Positions 63,782-64,000 of a stretch of 64,000 nucleotides of DNA are shown here, in pieces; the stretch's first letter is position 1, and each line of letters starts with the position of its first letter. The stretch spans positions 27,373 to 91,372 of the forward strand of contig CAIUZK010000211.1 in assembly GCA_903903635.1 (NCBI GenBank), in the 5' to 3' direction. A model generated the notes under the pieces. It was not told where the DNA came from, searched no databases, and saw only the letters and a program-made list of their open reading frames with translations. The translations under genes were made by a program, and so were the position numbers. Origin of the DNA: an uncultured Bacteroidota bacterium (GTDB taxonomy: Bacteria; Bacteroidota; Bacteroidia; Chitinophagales; Chitinophagaceae).

Positions 63782-63871
63782 TAACGAATGGAGTGGCGTA
63801 TTAGATAAATACACTATTTCCCACATAGTAAATATCTATTCAACACCTTTTTATACCAACAAGTAAAACAT

Positions 63872-64000
63872 AAGGAACGATGACAAAATAACTCCCACCA
63901 TCTTACTCGTTCTATTCCATTTTTATTTCGTTGCAAAAGTCTTTAAATAATTCATTATTCGCAGATTTTACGCCTCATAAAAAAGAAATATAACTTCGCA
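63872..64000. repeat. Palindromic intergenic element, copy C (cut by window end)
   Basis: Nearly identical to copy A (10112-10240): AAGGAACGATGACAAAATAA to the end of the core at TATAACTTCGCA. The right arm lies outside the window. Confidence 0.8.

Overview
The window looks like a chromosomal segment from a Bacteroidota bacterium, probably of the Chitinophagaceae/Sphingobacteriales side. Four things support this: type IX secretion (T9SS) cargo with both kinds of C-terminal sorting domain; a MurF-alanine racemase fusion; a GH18/NodB deacetylase/GT2 fusion; and promoters of the Bacteroidota type (-7 box TAnnTTTG). Shine-Dalgarno sequences are nearly absent, with one clear exception (trhO). No rRNA, tRNA, CRISPR array or intact transposase was recognised.

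Layout. 0-8.5 kb is housekeeping: a 5'-incomplete formimidoylglutamase-like gene, hflX, a DUF2461 gene, a fatty acid desaturase, an ABC exporter pair, an SDR oxidoreductase and rlmB. 8.7-18.5 kb holds a RelE-type toxin-antitoxin pair, a YebC regulator, a small HTH gene, rsmG plus a GT2 glycosyltransferase, murF-alr, an N-acetylglucosamine kinase, a parD antitoxin with a broken parE, and a chagasin-like lipoprotein. 18.6-22.1 kb carries two T9SS type A cargo genes with the same promoter and the same 3' end. 22.3-33.5 kb has an ECF sigma factor followed by an unusual inner-to-outer-membrane protein, a queuosine-precursor transporter, an OmpA protein, a lipid A-type acyltransferase, an rRNA methyltransferase, a VapBC pair, trhO and a TIGR01777 epimerase.

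33.5-37.5 kb is a repeat-rich accessory stretch. It contains a decayed 3' remnant of a paralogue of the neighbouring 1123-residue polysaccharide enzyme, a 348-bp non-coding repeat in two copies plus a third partial copy, a lipoprotein and a T9SS cargo protein. 37.5-44.2 kb has that trifunctional enzyme, clpS, a lipoprotein and a dipeptidyl peptidase IV. 44.3-49.8 kb is a patchwork of orphan antitoxins, broken toxins, small lipoproteins and an unknown 358-residue protein whose N-terminal motif recurs in a short fragment nearby. 50.1-52.1 kb is uvrB. 53.1-62.7 kb is dominated by two giant paralogous T9SS type B surface proteins. A Rieske protein and a truncated copy of a palindromic repeat close the window.

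The most notable signals are these. (1) A palindromic intergenic element keeps its core but has copy-specific, self-complementary arms. (2) Several -7 promoter boxes sit 1-6 nt before start codons, which suggests leaderless or near-leaderless mRNAs. (3) Three toxin-antitoxin loci keep an intact antitoxin while the toxin is destroyed, each by a different kind of lesion. (4) An NHL propeller is nested inside a conserved domain of one giant surface protein. (5) One polypeptide appears to span from the cytoplasm through the periplasm to an outer-membrane barrel, directly behind an ECF sigma gene.
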